A stretch of DNA of 64,000 bases from Actinomycetota bacterium. GTDB lineage: Bacteria; Actinomycetota; Actinomycetes; Actinomycetales; Microbacteriaceae. The translations under genes were made by a program, and so were the position numbers. The notes under the pieces were generated by a model, which was not told the origin of the DNA, searched no databases, and saw only the letters and a list, made by a program, of their open reading frames with translations. Location: NCBI GenBank assembly GCA_018268515.1, contig JAFDWK010000016.1, forward strand, positions 90,970-154,969, written 5' to 3'. Below, one piece after another: positions 17,553 through 25,631 of this stretch (the first letter of the stretch is position 1; every line of letters starts with the position of its first letter).

Positions 17553-18728
17553 GTGGTGAGCCTGTCCACCGCCGCTGTGACCGAGAGAGTGCGTGCACGT
17601 CTGCGCGCCGAGCGGACGGATCCGTCGGTGCATCCCGAACAGGCGCGGCGCATCGCGCAGTTCGAGGTGCGCCGCCACAACGACCAGGCGCTCGCCCGCG
17701 GCACCGCGACGATCGATGACGAGGCCGCCTGCGTCCGGGACATCCTCGCCGGCGTCGCCGGGTACGGCCCGCTGCAGCCCCTGCTCGAGGACGACACGAT
17801 CGAGGAGATCTGGCTCAACGGGCCCTCGCAGGTCTTCATCGCCCGGGACGGGCGCAGCGAGCGCATGCCCATCACGCTGACGGAGGCTCAGCTCCGCGAT
17901 GTCGTCGAGCGGATGCTCCACTCCACGGGGCGCCGGGTGGACATCGGGCAACCGTTCGTGGACGCGTCCCTGCCCGACGGCTCCCGCCTGCATGTCGCGA
18001 TCGCGGATGTGGTGCACGGCGGCTGGGCCGTCAACATCAGGAAGTTCCTGCCGCGGTATCGGAGCCTGGGTTCGCTCGCCGCACAGGGCATGGTCCCTGC
18101 CGACGTCGCCACGATGCTGTCCGCCGCGATGCGCACCGGGCGCAGCGTCATCATCTCGGGACCGACCCACGCCGGCAAGACCACCCTGCTCGCGGCACTG
18201 GTCGCCGAGTGCGTCGAGCAGCGCGTGATCACGGTCGAGGAGACCTTCGAGCTCGGCGTGCAGGCCCCGGATCTCGTCGCCCTGCAGGGCAGGCAGGCGA
18301 GTCTCGAGGGCACCGGCGAGATCACCCTGCGCCGGCTCGTGAAGGAGGCCCTGCGCATGCGGCCCGACCGGCTCGTCGTGGGCGAGGTGCGCGATGCCGA
18401 GGCACTCGATCTGGTGCTCGCGCTGAACACCGGCATTCCCGGGGCGGCGACGGTGCATGCGAATTCCGCGTCGGAGGCGCTGGACAAGCTGACCATGCTG
18501 CCGCTGCTGGCCGGTCGCAACATCGACCGCGCCTTCATCGCACCGGCGCTCGCCGCGTCGGTGGACCTGGTCGTGCACTGCCACAGGGAGCCCGACGGCA
18601 CCCGCCGCATCGCAGAGGTGATCGAGCCCTACGGCGTGGATGCCGGCGGGCGCATCACGCATCGCGTCCTGCATGCGGGCGTCGAATCGTATGCCGAGAT
18701 GAGCATGTTCGGCGACGGTGCCGCATGA
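17553..18728 (+). CDS. tadA: Tad pilus secretion ATPase (TadA/CpaF)
   Basis: 391 residues from GTG at 17553 (a second GTG at 17556 is equally possible). Powers assembly of Flp pili on the cytoplasmic face. It has the CpaF-type N-terminal helical part, GYGPLQPLLEDDTIEEIWLNG, Walker A GPTHAGKTT, the Asp/Glu box VITVEETFEL, and Walker B-like MRPDRLVVGEVRDAEALDL followed by TVHANSASEALDKL. First gene of a compact tad operon, overlapping the next start by 4 nt. No TadZ/CpaE is adjacent. Confidence 0.93.
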   Translation: MVSLSTAAVTERVRARLRAERTDPSVHPEQARRIAQFEVRRHNDQALARGTATIDDEAACVRDILAGVAGYGPLQPLLEDDTIEEIWLNGPSQVFIARDGRSERMPITLTEAQLRDVVERMLHSTGRRVDIGQPFVDASLPDGSRLHVAIADVVHGGWAVNIRKFLPRYRSLGSLAAQGMVPADVATMLSAAMRTGRSVIISGPTHAGKTTLLAALVAECVEQRVITVEETFELGVQAPDLVALQGRQASLEGTGEITLRRLVKEALRMRPDRLVVGEVRDAEALDLVLALNTGIPGAATVHANSASEALDKLTMLPLLAGRNIDRAFIAPALAASVDLVVHCHREPDGTRRIAEVIEPYGVDAGGRITHRVLHAGVESYAEMSMFGDGAA

Positions 18729-19579
18729 CGCTGCTCGTGGGAGCGCTGCTCGCCGCCGGGATCGTCCTGGCGGCATCGCCCTGGCTGTGGCCGGCGACCG
18801 AGCGCACCGTGCGGCAACCCCGGGCGGGCGCAGCGACGCGGCTGCTGCGCGAGGCGGGATTCCGCTCCGATCCGCGCGTGCTCGTGGTGAGCATCATCGC
18901 GGGCGCTCTGGTGGCGGGCTCGGCGGCCTGGCTGATGACGGGAACAGCGGCGTTCGCCCTCGTGCTCGCGGTGGCGGGAGCGGCGGCGCCGGTGGTGTTC
19001 CTGCGCTCACGCCGGCATCGCCTGCTGCGCCTGCGCCGCGGACTGTGGCCCGATGTGTGCGACCTGCTGATCGCGTCGATCCGGGTCGGCATGCCGCTGC
19101 CCGATGCCGTGGCGGCGCTCGAGGAGGCGGCGCCGGGCCCGCTGCGCCCCGCGTTCGCGGCGTTCTCCCGGGATCTGCACGCGACCGGGAGGTTCGACGC
19201 GGCCTCCGTCAAGCTCAAGGAGGCGCTCGCGGATCCGGTCGCGGATCGGATCGTGGAGACCCTGCGCATGGCGCGCGAGGTCGGCGGAACCGAACTCAGC
19301 ACCGTGCTGCGCGCACTGTCGAGCTCGGTCCGCGCCGAAGCGGCACTGCGCGCGGAGGTCGAAGCGCGCCAGTCCTGGATCCGCGGCGCCGCGGTGCTCG
19401 GCGCGATCGCTCCCTGGGTGATCCTGGTGCTGCTCCTGCTGCGACCCGAAGGCGCCGAGGCGTACACGAGCCCCGAAGGCGTCGCGCTCATCATCGGCGG
19501 GGCGGCGGTGTCGTTCGTGGCCTTCCGGATCATGCTGCGCATCGGCCGGCTGCCGGAGCCGCGGAGGTGGTTCCGGTGA
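18725..19579 (+). CDS. Tad pilus inner-membrane protein TadB
   Basis: 284 residues with hydrophobic segments near residues 1-18, 55-95 and at the C-terminus (LGAIAPWVILVLLLLRP, GVALIIGGAAVSFVAFRIML). The cytoplasmic middle carries the type II secretion F-domain pattern: LIASIRVGMPLPDAVAALEEAAPGP and MAREVGGTELSTVLRALSSSVRAEAALRAEVEA. It forms the pilus platform with TadC, energised by TadA. ATG overlaps the tadA stop by 4 nt. Confidence 0.88.
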   Translation: MTLLVGALLAAGIVLAASPWLWPATERTVRQPRAGAATRLLREAGFRSDPRVLVVSIIAGALVAGSAAWLMTGTAAFALVLAVAGAAAPVVFLRSRRHRLLRLRRGLWPDVCDLLIASIRVGMPLPDAVAALEEAAPGPLRPAFAAFSRDLHATGRFDAASVKLKEALADPVADRIVETLRMAREVGGTELSTVLRALSSSVRAEAALRAEVEARQSWIRGAAVLGAIAPWVILVLLLLRPEGAEAYTSPEGVALIIGGAAVSFVAFRIMLRIGRLPEPRRWFR

Positions 19580-20502
19580 TCGCGCTGTCGGACATCGCCG
19601 TGGCGGTGCTGCTCGGCGGCCTGCTCGCGACCGGGCTGCTGCTCATGCTGGCCGCCTTCCCGCGCTGGCGCTGGGCGAACCTCAGCACCCGGATCGCGCC
19701 GCACCTGCGCGACGTCGCCGACCTCACGGATCCGACCGAACGCCTGCCGTGGCGGATGCCGGCCGGAGGGTCCTGGGCGACGCGGATCAAGGGCGCGTTC
19801 GGGCTTCTCGGCGGGGGAGACGCCGGCGTGGCCCTGCGCATGACGCAGGCGGGGATACCGGGCGGTCCGGGTGCGTTCCGCAGCCGTCAGCTGGTGTGGG
19901 TGCTGGTCGGGCTCGGCATCGGCGCGGCGGCCGCGGTGGTCCTCGTGCTCGCCGGGCGGATGTCCGCGCCGGTCGTGCTGCTGCCGGTACTGGCGGCGAT
20001 CACGGCGGGTGTCGCCTGCGATGTGCTGCTCGGCGCCCGGGCGAAGGCCCGTGTGGGACGGCTCACGGAGGAGCTGCCGACCGTGCTCGAGTTCCTCGCG
20101 CTGTGCCTGTCGGCCGGGGAAGGCCTGCCGGATGCGCTCCGCCGGGTGGGGCAGGCCGGATCCGGTGAGCTCAGCGGGGAGCTCCGCGAGGTGATCCTCG
20201 CGGTCAACACCGGTTCGTCACTCGCCGATGCGCTGGGCGAGTGCGCGCAGCGGCTGCAGATCCCATCGCTGACCCGCGCCGTGGATCAGATCGTCGCCGC
20301 GCTGGAACGCGGGGCGCCGCTCGCGTCCGTCCTGCAGGCGCAGGCATCGGACGCGCGCGAGGAGACCAAGCGCGGGCTCATCGAGCAGGCGGGCCGCAAG
20401 GAGATCCTGATGCTCCTGCCGCTGGTCTTCCTGATCCTGCCGTTGAGCGTCCTCTTCGCCGTGTTCCCCGGCGTCTTCATCCTGCGGCTCGGCATCGGCT
20501 GA
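19576..20502 (+). CDS. Tad pilus inner-membrane protein TadC
   Basis: 308 residues from GTG at 19576, overlapping the tadB stop. Membrane segments at the N-terminus, around 110-155 and at the C-terminus (ILMLLPLVFLILPLSVLFAVFPG). The type II F domain reads ELPTVLEFLALCLSAGEGLPDALRRV and, later, ALERGAPLASVLQAQASDAREE. Second platform subunit of the pilus machine. Confidence 0.88.
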   Translation: MIALSDIAVAVLLGGLLATGLLLMLAAFPRWRWANLSTRIAPHLRDVADLTDPTERLPWRMPAGGSWATRIKGAFGLLGGGDAGVALRMTQAGIPGGPGAFRSRQLVWVLVGLGIGAAAAVVLVLAGRMSAPVVLLPVLAAITAGVACDVLLGARAKARVGRLTEELPTVLEFLALCLSAGEGLPDALRRVGQAGSGELSGELREVILAVNTGSSLADALGECAQRLQIPSLTRAVDQIVAALERGAPLASVLQAQASDAREETKRGLIEQAGRKEILMLLPLVFLILPLSVLFAVFPGVFILRLGIG

Positions 20503-20542
20503 GACCGCTCACGACCTCCGCCTCCACGAAAGGAATCCCCTC

Positions 20543-20740
20543 ATGTTCACAGATCACGCGTCCGTCTCCCTCGACCCGCCGTGCGGCGACACGGTCGACG
20601 ATCCGGAGCGCGGCGACGTGCCCGGATGGGTGCTGATCACGCTCATGACCGCAGGCCTCGTGGTGCTGATCTGGGCCGTCGCGGGCCCCGCGCTGACGAA
20701 CCTGTTCGAGCAGGCGATCGCGCGCGTGAGCGGACTCTGA
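20543..20740 (+). CDS. Small Flp-pilin-like membrane protein
   Basis: 65 residues. Acidic N-terminus, then PGWVLITLMTAGLVVLIWAVAGPAL as one long hydrophobic helix and a short amphipathic tail (FEQAIARV). Its place between tadC and the TadE genes and its size fit the pilin subunit of actinobacterial tad loci (Flp or DUF4244 type), although the usual Gly-x-x-x-x-E prepilin cleavage motif is not clear. ATG preceded by AAAGGAA with suitable spacing. Confidence 0.72.
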   Translation: MFTDHASVSLDPPCGDTVDDPERGDVPGWVLITLMTAGLVVLIWAVAGPALTNLFEQAIARVSGL

Positions 20741-20747
20741 CCGCGAC

Positions 20748-21164
20748 ATGCGCAGCATACGGCGGTGGGGCGACGCGCTCGACGACGACCGGGGTTCCAG
20801 CCCGGTCGAGTTCGTGCTCGTCGGGGCGCTGCTGACGGCGCTGACCCTGGGCGTGCTGCAGTTCGCACTCGCCGTGTATGTCCGCAACGTCGTGCACGAC
20901 GCCGCCGTCGAGGGCGCGCACATCGCCGCCCTCGCCGACACCGAACCCGGAGAGGGCGTGCAGCGCACCGTGCTCGTGATCGGCCGGGCCGTCGGCGCCG
21001 ACTACGCCCGGGACGTGAGCGTCCGCGAGACGTCCGCGCTGGGGGTGCCGACCATGGAGATCACGGTGCGCACGACTCTGCCGCTGATCGGCCTGCTCGG
21101 GGTCCCGTCGGGATGGGAGGTGACCGGCCGTGCTCCCGTGGAGTCGCTCACCGAGGGTGGATGA
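20748..21164 (+). CDS. TadE-like minor pseudopilin
   Basis: 138 residues. N-terminal DDDRGSSPVEFVLVGALLTALTLGVLQFALAVYVRN is the TadE signature: a charged leader, a Glu just inside the membrane helix and a single N-terminal transmembrane segment. The rest is extracytoplasmic beta-rich. TadE proteins are processed by the prepilin peptidase and stabilise or initiate Flp pili. Follows the small pilin by 8 nt. Confidence 0.85.
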   Translation: MRSIRRWGDALDDDRGSSPVEFVLVGALLTALTLGVLQFALAVYVRNVVHDAAVEGAHIAALADTEPGEGVQRTVLVIGRAVGADYARDVSVRETSALGVPTMEITVRTTLPLIGLLGVPSGWEVTGRAPVESLTEGG

Positions 21165-21630
21165 CGCGCGCGGCCGCCACGGATGCGGCGGCACGATGTC
21201 CGGCGAGGCCGGATCCGCGGCCCTGGAGTTCATCGGGCTCGGCGTCATCCTGCTCGTGCCGCTGGTGTACCTGGTGCTCGCTCTGGGCGCGATCCAGGGG
21301 CAGATGCTGGGCGCCGAGTCCGCGGCACGGCACATGGCCCGCTCGATGAGCGCCGCCGCGGACGGCGACGACGCGTCCGCCCGCGCGGATGCCGCAGTGC
21401 GGTCGGCGATCGAGGAGTACGGGATGGATCCGGCTGCCGTCGATGTCGCCGTCCAGTGCGCGCCGCTCGGTGCCGAATGCCCGTCTGCCGGGGCGACGGT
21501 CGTCGTGACCGTCACGGCGAGGGTCGCGCTGCCGTTCGTACCGCCCGTGTTCGGGCTGGACCGCGTCGGCAGCGTGCCCGTGCAGGCGTCGTCGGCGTAC
21601 AAGGTCTCCCGCACCTGGACGGGCGGATGA
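21157..21630 (+). CDS. Second TadE-like pseudopilin
   Basis: Single N-terminal helix (GSAALEFIGLGVILLVPLVYLVLALG) with the conserved Glu, then an extracytoplasmic domain with two Cys (QCAPLGAEC) that could form a disulphide. The GTG at 21157 overlaps the previous gene and keeps the frame; ATG at 21196 would give a shorter 144-residue protein beginning MSGEAGSAALEF and is equally plausible. Stop overlaps the next gene. Confidence 0.75.
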   Translation: MDDARGRHGCGGTMSGEAGSAALEFIGLGVILLVPLVYLVLALGAIQGQMLGAESAARHMARSMSAAADGDDASARADAAVRSAIEEYGMDPAAVDVAVQCAPLGAECPSAGATVVVTVTARVALPFVPPVFGLDRVGSVPVQASSAYKVSRTWTGG

Positions 21631-22079
21631 GCGCGGTGCACGACAGGGATCCCGGCGAACGCACCGGGTCGCTGCTGGCCGATGAGCGCGGCAGCACGAT
21701 GCCGCTCATCCTCGGCTACCTCGTGCTCGCGATCGCCCTGATCTATGTGTGCGTCTGTGCGACGGACCTGTACATCGCCCAGAAGCGGCTCGACTCGGTG
21801 GCCGATGCGGCCGCGCTCGCCGGAGCCGACGGATTCCGGCTGCAGGTCGATGGCGAGACGATCCGCGCGCAGCTCGATGACGGACAGATCGCGGATCAGG
21901 CCCGCGCGGTGGTCGGCGTCATCGACGACGGCGCCGAACTGATCTCGGCCGGCAGCCCCGACGGGCTTTCGGCGCGGGTCACCGTGCGCGCATCCTGGGC
22001 GCCGCCCCTGCTCAGCGACTTCGTGCCGGTGATGCTCACGATCCAGGCCACAGGCACGAGTCGCACGGCCCTGGGATGA
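21627..22079 (+). CDS. TadG-like Flp pilus protein
   Basis: 150 residues. Leader DERGSTMPLILGYLVLAIALIYVCVCATDLYIAQKRLDSVADAAALAGAD matches the TadG/putative Flp pilus-assembly N-terminal domain (helix followed by the RLDSVADAAALAGA motif). The short extracytoplasmic part lacks the vWA domain of full TadG. Last gene of the tad operon, ATG overlapping the upstream stop by 4 nt. Confidence 0.82.
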   Translation: MSAVHDRDPGERTGSLLADERGSTMPLILGYLVLAIALIYVCVCATDLYIAQKRLDSVADAAALAGADGFRLQVDGETIRAQLDDGQIADQARAVVGVIDDGAELISAGSPDGLSARVTVRASWAPPLLSDFVPVMLTIQATGTSRTALG

Positions 22080-22140
22080 CCGGGACCGACCGCGGCACGG
22101 GGCGCGGCCACGGCACCGGAACGAGTGGCGGCAACGCCGC

Positions 22141-23409
22141 TCAGGCGTCCTCCACTGCGCGTCGCGGCACGAACCGGGGGATCCAGCGCAGGAACCCGAT
22201 CGCACCGAGCACGCCGATCACTCCCATGGCGGCGGCGCCCATCGCGAGCGAGCCGATCGCCGCGATCCCGGAGAACAGCAGCGGGGCGACCGCGCCGCCG
22301 GCATCGGTCAGGGTGCGCCACGACCCGAGGAACGCCGCCGGCTCCGACTGCGGGGCGACGTCCGCGCCGAGCGTGAGCAGGATGCCGCTGCTCAGCCCGT
22401 TGCCGACTCCGAGCACGGCCGCGATCATCCCGAACCACAGCACCCTCGTGCCGGCGTCGTGCGTGAGCGACAGCGTGAGGAACCCCAGACCCATCAGCAC
22501 CATCGCGGGCAGGGCCGCCCACAGCCGCCCGAACCGGTCCATGACCTGCCCGCTCGCATAGAACAGGGCGAAGTCGATCGCGCCGGAGACGCCGACGACG
22601 AGCGCGATCGACGAGGCGTCCAGCCCGATCGAGACGCCCCACAGCGGCAGCACCACCTGGCGGGCCGAGCGGACCGCCGACAGGCTCGCAGCGGCGAGCC
22701 CCAGGCGGGACAGCACCCCGCGGTTGCGCCACATGGTGCGGAAGACCCCGGCGCGTTCGATCGCGGGAATGGATCCGCTCACGGCCTCCCCTGTGTCCTC
22801 GACTGCCACCGACTCACGCTCCGCCGCGGCCGCCTGCGCCTCCGGATCCGGGCCGAACAGCACGAGCAGGACCAGGGCGACGAGGCACACGCAGAAGAAC
22901 CACAGCGCCGCGTTCTCGGTGTGGAAGAGCGCCAGCAGCGCCGCGGCGAGGAACGGGCCGACGAACATCCCGGCGCGGAAGGATCCGCCGAGCAGGGACA
23001 GCGCCCGGGCGCGGAACTCGAGCGGCACCCGCGTGGTCATGAACGCATGCCGGGCGAGTCCGAACGCGGCCGCCGCCATGCCGACCACGAACACCGCGAT
23101 CGTGAACACGACGAGGCTCGGCGCGAGCACGGTCACCACGATGCCGAGCAGCGACACCGTGCCCGCGATCACCATCGTGTACCGCTCGCCGAGCTTCGCG
23201 ACCAGCCATCCGGCCGGGATGTTGCCGCACAGCTGGCCGACCACGAGCGCCGACGCGATGAGGCCGGCGGAGGCGAGCGACGCTCCCCGGTTCGCGGCGA
23301 TCACCGGGACGAGCGGGACGACCGCCCCCTCGCCGAGCGAGAACAGCAGCGTGGGCAGGTACACCATAGGACCGAACTTCCACAGCACTGAGATCGCCCG
23401 TTCCGCCAC
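22141..23409 (-). CDS. MFS transporter, drug-efflux type
   Basis: 422 residues, about 12 transmembrane helices split by a cytoplasmic loop near 190-225 (EAQAAAAERESVAVEDTGEA). The loop between TM2 and TM3 reads GNIPAGWLVAKLGERY, a variant of the MFS GxxxDRxGRR motif; the repeat in the second half is GQVMDRFGRL. Starts GTG at 23409 with a TACCGT box upstream. Substrate unknown. Divergent from prfB. Confidence 0.88.
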   Translation of the reverse strand: MAERAISVLWKFGPMVYLPTLLFSLGEGAVVPLVPVIAANRGASLASAGLIASALVVGQLCGNIPAGWLVAKLGERYTMVIAGTVSLLGIVVTVLAPSLVVFTIAVFVVGMAAAAFGLARHAFMTTRVPLEFRARALSLLGGSFRAGMFVGPFLAAALLALFHTENAALWFFCVCLVALVLLVLFGPDPEAQAAAAERESVAVEDTGEAVSGSIPAIERAGVFRTMWRNRGVLSRLGLAAASLSAVRSARQVVLPLWGVSIGLDASSIALVVGVSGAIDFALFYASGQVMDRFGRLWAALPAMVLMGLGFLTLSLTHDAGTRVLWFGMIAAVLGVGNGLSSGILLTLGADVAPQSEPAAFLGSWRTLTDAGGAVAPLLFSGIAAIGSLAMGAAAMGVIGVLGAIGFLRWIPRFVPRRAVEDA

Positions 23410-23522
23410 GCTCCCACGGTAGTCCCGTGTCGCCCCGCGGCGCGCAGAAGCGGATCTCCGCCGGTGCGTACGATGCCGGGCGGTTCGTCAGGGCATCGCT
23501 GCGCGCGATACTCTGAGGTGCC

Positions 23523-24635
23523 ATGCTCGAACTTGACCTCTCCGCCGAAATCGCGGCCCTCCGTCAGACCTTCGGCGACATCCGCGAGGTCGCCGACGTC
23601 GAGGGGCTTCGCGCCGATATCGAACGCCTCAGCGAGGAGGCCGGCGCCCCCGACCTCTGGGACGATCCCGAGAAGGCCCAGAAGGTGACGAGCGCGCTCA
23701 GCCACCGTCAGGCCGACCTCAAGCGCGTGACCGAGGTCGAGCAGCGTCTCGACGACCTCGAGGTGCTCGTCGAGCTCGCCAACGAGATGGAGGACGAGGA
23801 CTCCGCCGCCGAGGCGCGCGTTGAGCTCGCCTCGCTCACCGACACGGTGAACCAGCTCGAAGTGCAGACCCTGCTCGACGGCGAATACGACGAGCGCGCC
23901 GCGATCATCACGATCCGCTCGGGCGCGGGTGGCGACGACGCCACCGACTTCGCCGAGATGCTGCTGCGCATGTACCTGCGCTATGCCGAGCGTCATAAGT
24001 TCCCGGTCAAGGTCATGGACACGTCGTACGCAGAGGGCGCGGGCATCAAGTCCACGACCTTCGAGGTCGACGCGCCCTACGCCTTCGGCACGCTCTCGGT
24101 CGAGGCCGGCACGCACCGCCTCGCCCGGATCAGCCCGTTCGGATCCGCCGACAAGCGCCAGACGTCGTTCGCGGCCGTCGAGGTCATCCCGCTCATGGAG
24201 GAGGCGACCGAGGTCGACATCCCCGAGGGCGACATCCGCGTCGACGTGTTCCGCTCGTCCGGCCCCGGAGGCCAGTCGGTCAACACCACAGACTCCGCGG
24301 TGCGGCTCACGCACCTCCCGACCGGCATCGTCGTCTCGATGCAGAACGAGAAGTCGCAGATCCAGAACCGCGCCGCCGCGATGCGCGTGCTGCAGACCCG
24401 GCTGCTGCTGCTGCAGAAGGAGGAGGAGGCCGCGAAGAAGAAGGAGCTCGCCGGCAACATCACCGCGAGCTGGGGAGACCAGATGCGCTCCTACTTCCTC
24501 TACGGACAGCAGCTCGTGAAGGACCTCCGTACCGGCCACGAGTCGGGCAACCCCGCGAACGTGTTCGACGGCGACCTGGACGGCTTCATCTCGGCGGGCA
24601 TCCGCTGGCGCAAGCGCAAGGACGACGACGACTGA
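23523..24635 (+). CDS. prfB: Peptide chain release factor 2
   Basis: 370 residues. Recognises UGA and UAA stop codons. The codon-recognition SPF lies at 204-206 (ARISPFGSADKRQTSFA) and the catalytic GGQ at 249-251 (SSGPGGQSVNTT). The frame is continuous from the ATG to the end: the programmed +1 frameshift of many bacterial prfB genes is absent. A TACTCT box lies 8 nt before the ATG. Confidence 0.96.
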   Translation: MLELDLSAEIAALRQTFGDIREVADVEGLRADIERLSEEAGAPDLWDDPEKAQKVTSALSHRQADLKRVTEVEQRLDDLEVLVELANEMEDEDSAAEARVELASLTDTVNQLEVQTLLDGEYDERAAIITIRSGAGGDDATDFAEMLLRMYLRYAERHKFPVKVMDTSYAEGAGIKSTTFEVDAPYAFGTLSVEAGTHRLARISPFGSADKRQTSFAAVEVIPLMEEATEVDIPEGDIRVDVFRSSGPGGQSVNTTDSAVRLTHLPTGIVVSMQNEKSQIQNRAAAMRVLQTRLLLLQKEEEAAKKKELAGNITASWGDQMRSYFLYGQQLVKDLRTGHESGNPANVFDGDLDGFISAGIRWRKRKDDDD

Positions 24636-24700
24636 TCCCCGGGGCTCGACCGTTCAGAAGCTTCCCAGTGACGGCGGTCCGGTTTCCCCGTAGGGTGGTG

Positions 24701-24745
24701 TCCCGATGACTGTGACACGGAGAATCCCGATGACTGTGACACGGA
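24701..24745 (+). repeat. Tandem duplication of a start region
   Basis: A 21-base unit (TCCCGATGACTGTGACACGG plus A) occurs at 24701-24721 and 24725-24745, a 24-bp period that keeps the reading frame. Each copy contains an ATG that can start the NlpC/P60 gene. Confidence 0.85.
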
Positions 24746-25356
24746 AGACGGCGGCCGGCTGTGCGATCGCGGCCCTGATCGTCCCGCTCGCGGCGACCGC
24801 TGCCTTCGCGTTCTCACCCGCGGGGACGTCGACGTCGCCGCGCACGGTGTCGCTCGTCGCGGCACCGCAGACCTACACGGTCGCCGCCGGTGCGCAGGAG
24901 CCGACGTCGACCCGCGCGGTCTTCGATGTGCTGTACACGCCCCCGGCCCCTGCTCCCGTCGCGGATCCGGCGCCGGCATCCTCCAGCACCCCGGCGGCCG
25001 TCCCGCAGGCGTACTCGGGCGAGGCCGTCGTCGCCTACGCCGAGACCTTCGTGGGTGTCGTGCCCTACGGCTGGGGCGCCGATCCCAGCGACTCCTTCGG
25101 CTGCGACGGGCTCGTGCAGTACGTGTTCGGGCACTTCGGGATCAGCCTGCCCCGCGGCGCGGACAACCAGGCGGCGCTCGGCACGGTGATCTCCGCCGAC
25201 CAGGCGCGCGCCGGAGACCTGGTGTGGTGGCCCGGCCGGCACATCGGCATCTGGGACGGCGCGGGCGGGATCATCGACTCGCCCGACTGGGGGCGCTACG
25301 TCGAGCACCACGCCCCGTGGGCGAGCTCCGGACCCCCGATCTTCATCCGGCTCTGA
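24706..25356 (+). CDS. Secreted NlpC/P60 family hydrolase
   Basis: 216 residues from the first ATG, 208 from the second (24730). A signal peptide (AAGCAIAALIVPLAATAAFAF) is followed by a Pro/Ala/Ser linker and a C-terminal NlpC/P60 domain (about 105-216). The catalytic Cys is C133 in FGCDGLVQY and the His is H179 in GRHIGIWDG; note GCDG instead of the usual DCSG. Probably a cell-wall endopeptidase, close to ftsEX, which activates such enzymes in other actinobacteria; that link is inference. Confidence 0.85.
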   Translation: MTVTRRIPMTVTRKTAAGCAIAALIVPLAATAAFAFSPAGTSTSPRTVSLVAAPQTYTVAAGAQEPTSTRAVFDVLYTPPAPAPVADPAPASSSTPAAVPQAYSGEAVVAYAETFVGVVPYGWGADPSDSFGCDGLVQYVFGHFGISLPRGADNQAALGTVISADQARAGDLVWWPGRHIGIWDGAGGIIDSPDWGRYVEHHAPWASSGPPIFIRL

Positions 25357-25432
25357 TGGCCGGCACCCGGTGACCGGCCGCCTCGCCGCGGTAGAATGGT
25401 GGGCTTCGAAGCACCCCGAGGAGGTGAGTGCG

Positions 25433-25543
25433 GTGAGCGCGACCAGGACCTGGCGGGCCGTCGGCGCGACCGCGGCGGGATTGGCGCTGTTCGGTCTCGT
25501 CGTGACGTTCCTCGCGATCGTGATCGGCATCGAACCCTCCTGA
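25433..25543 (+). CDS. 36-residue membrane microprotein
   Basis: Short frame with a strong ribosome binding site (GAGGAGG, 25418-25424) 8 nt before the GTG at 25433, and a TAGAAT -10 box at about 25392. The product has a basic start (SATRTWR) then one hydrophobic helix (ATAAGLALFGLVVTFLAIVIG) ending IEPS, i.e. a single transmembrane helix with the N-terminus inside. It lies between the NlpC/P60 gene and ftsE. Not a family I recognise. An in-frame GTG at 25424 overlaps the binding site and is less likely. Confidence 0.68.
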   Translation: MSATRTWRAVGATAAGLALFGLVVTFLAIVIGIEPS

Positions 25544-25631
25544 TGATCCGGGCACCTCATAGCCGGGAACCGGCCGCGGTGGGGGTGTCGCTCGCGGACC
25601 GCGCGCGTCGCGCGCTTAGGCTCGATGAGCC

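Noticed and set aside
23523-23620. Programmed +1 frameshift in prfB
   Set aside because: The frame is continuous with no early in-frame TGA, so no recoding is needed.
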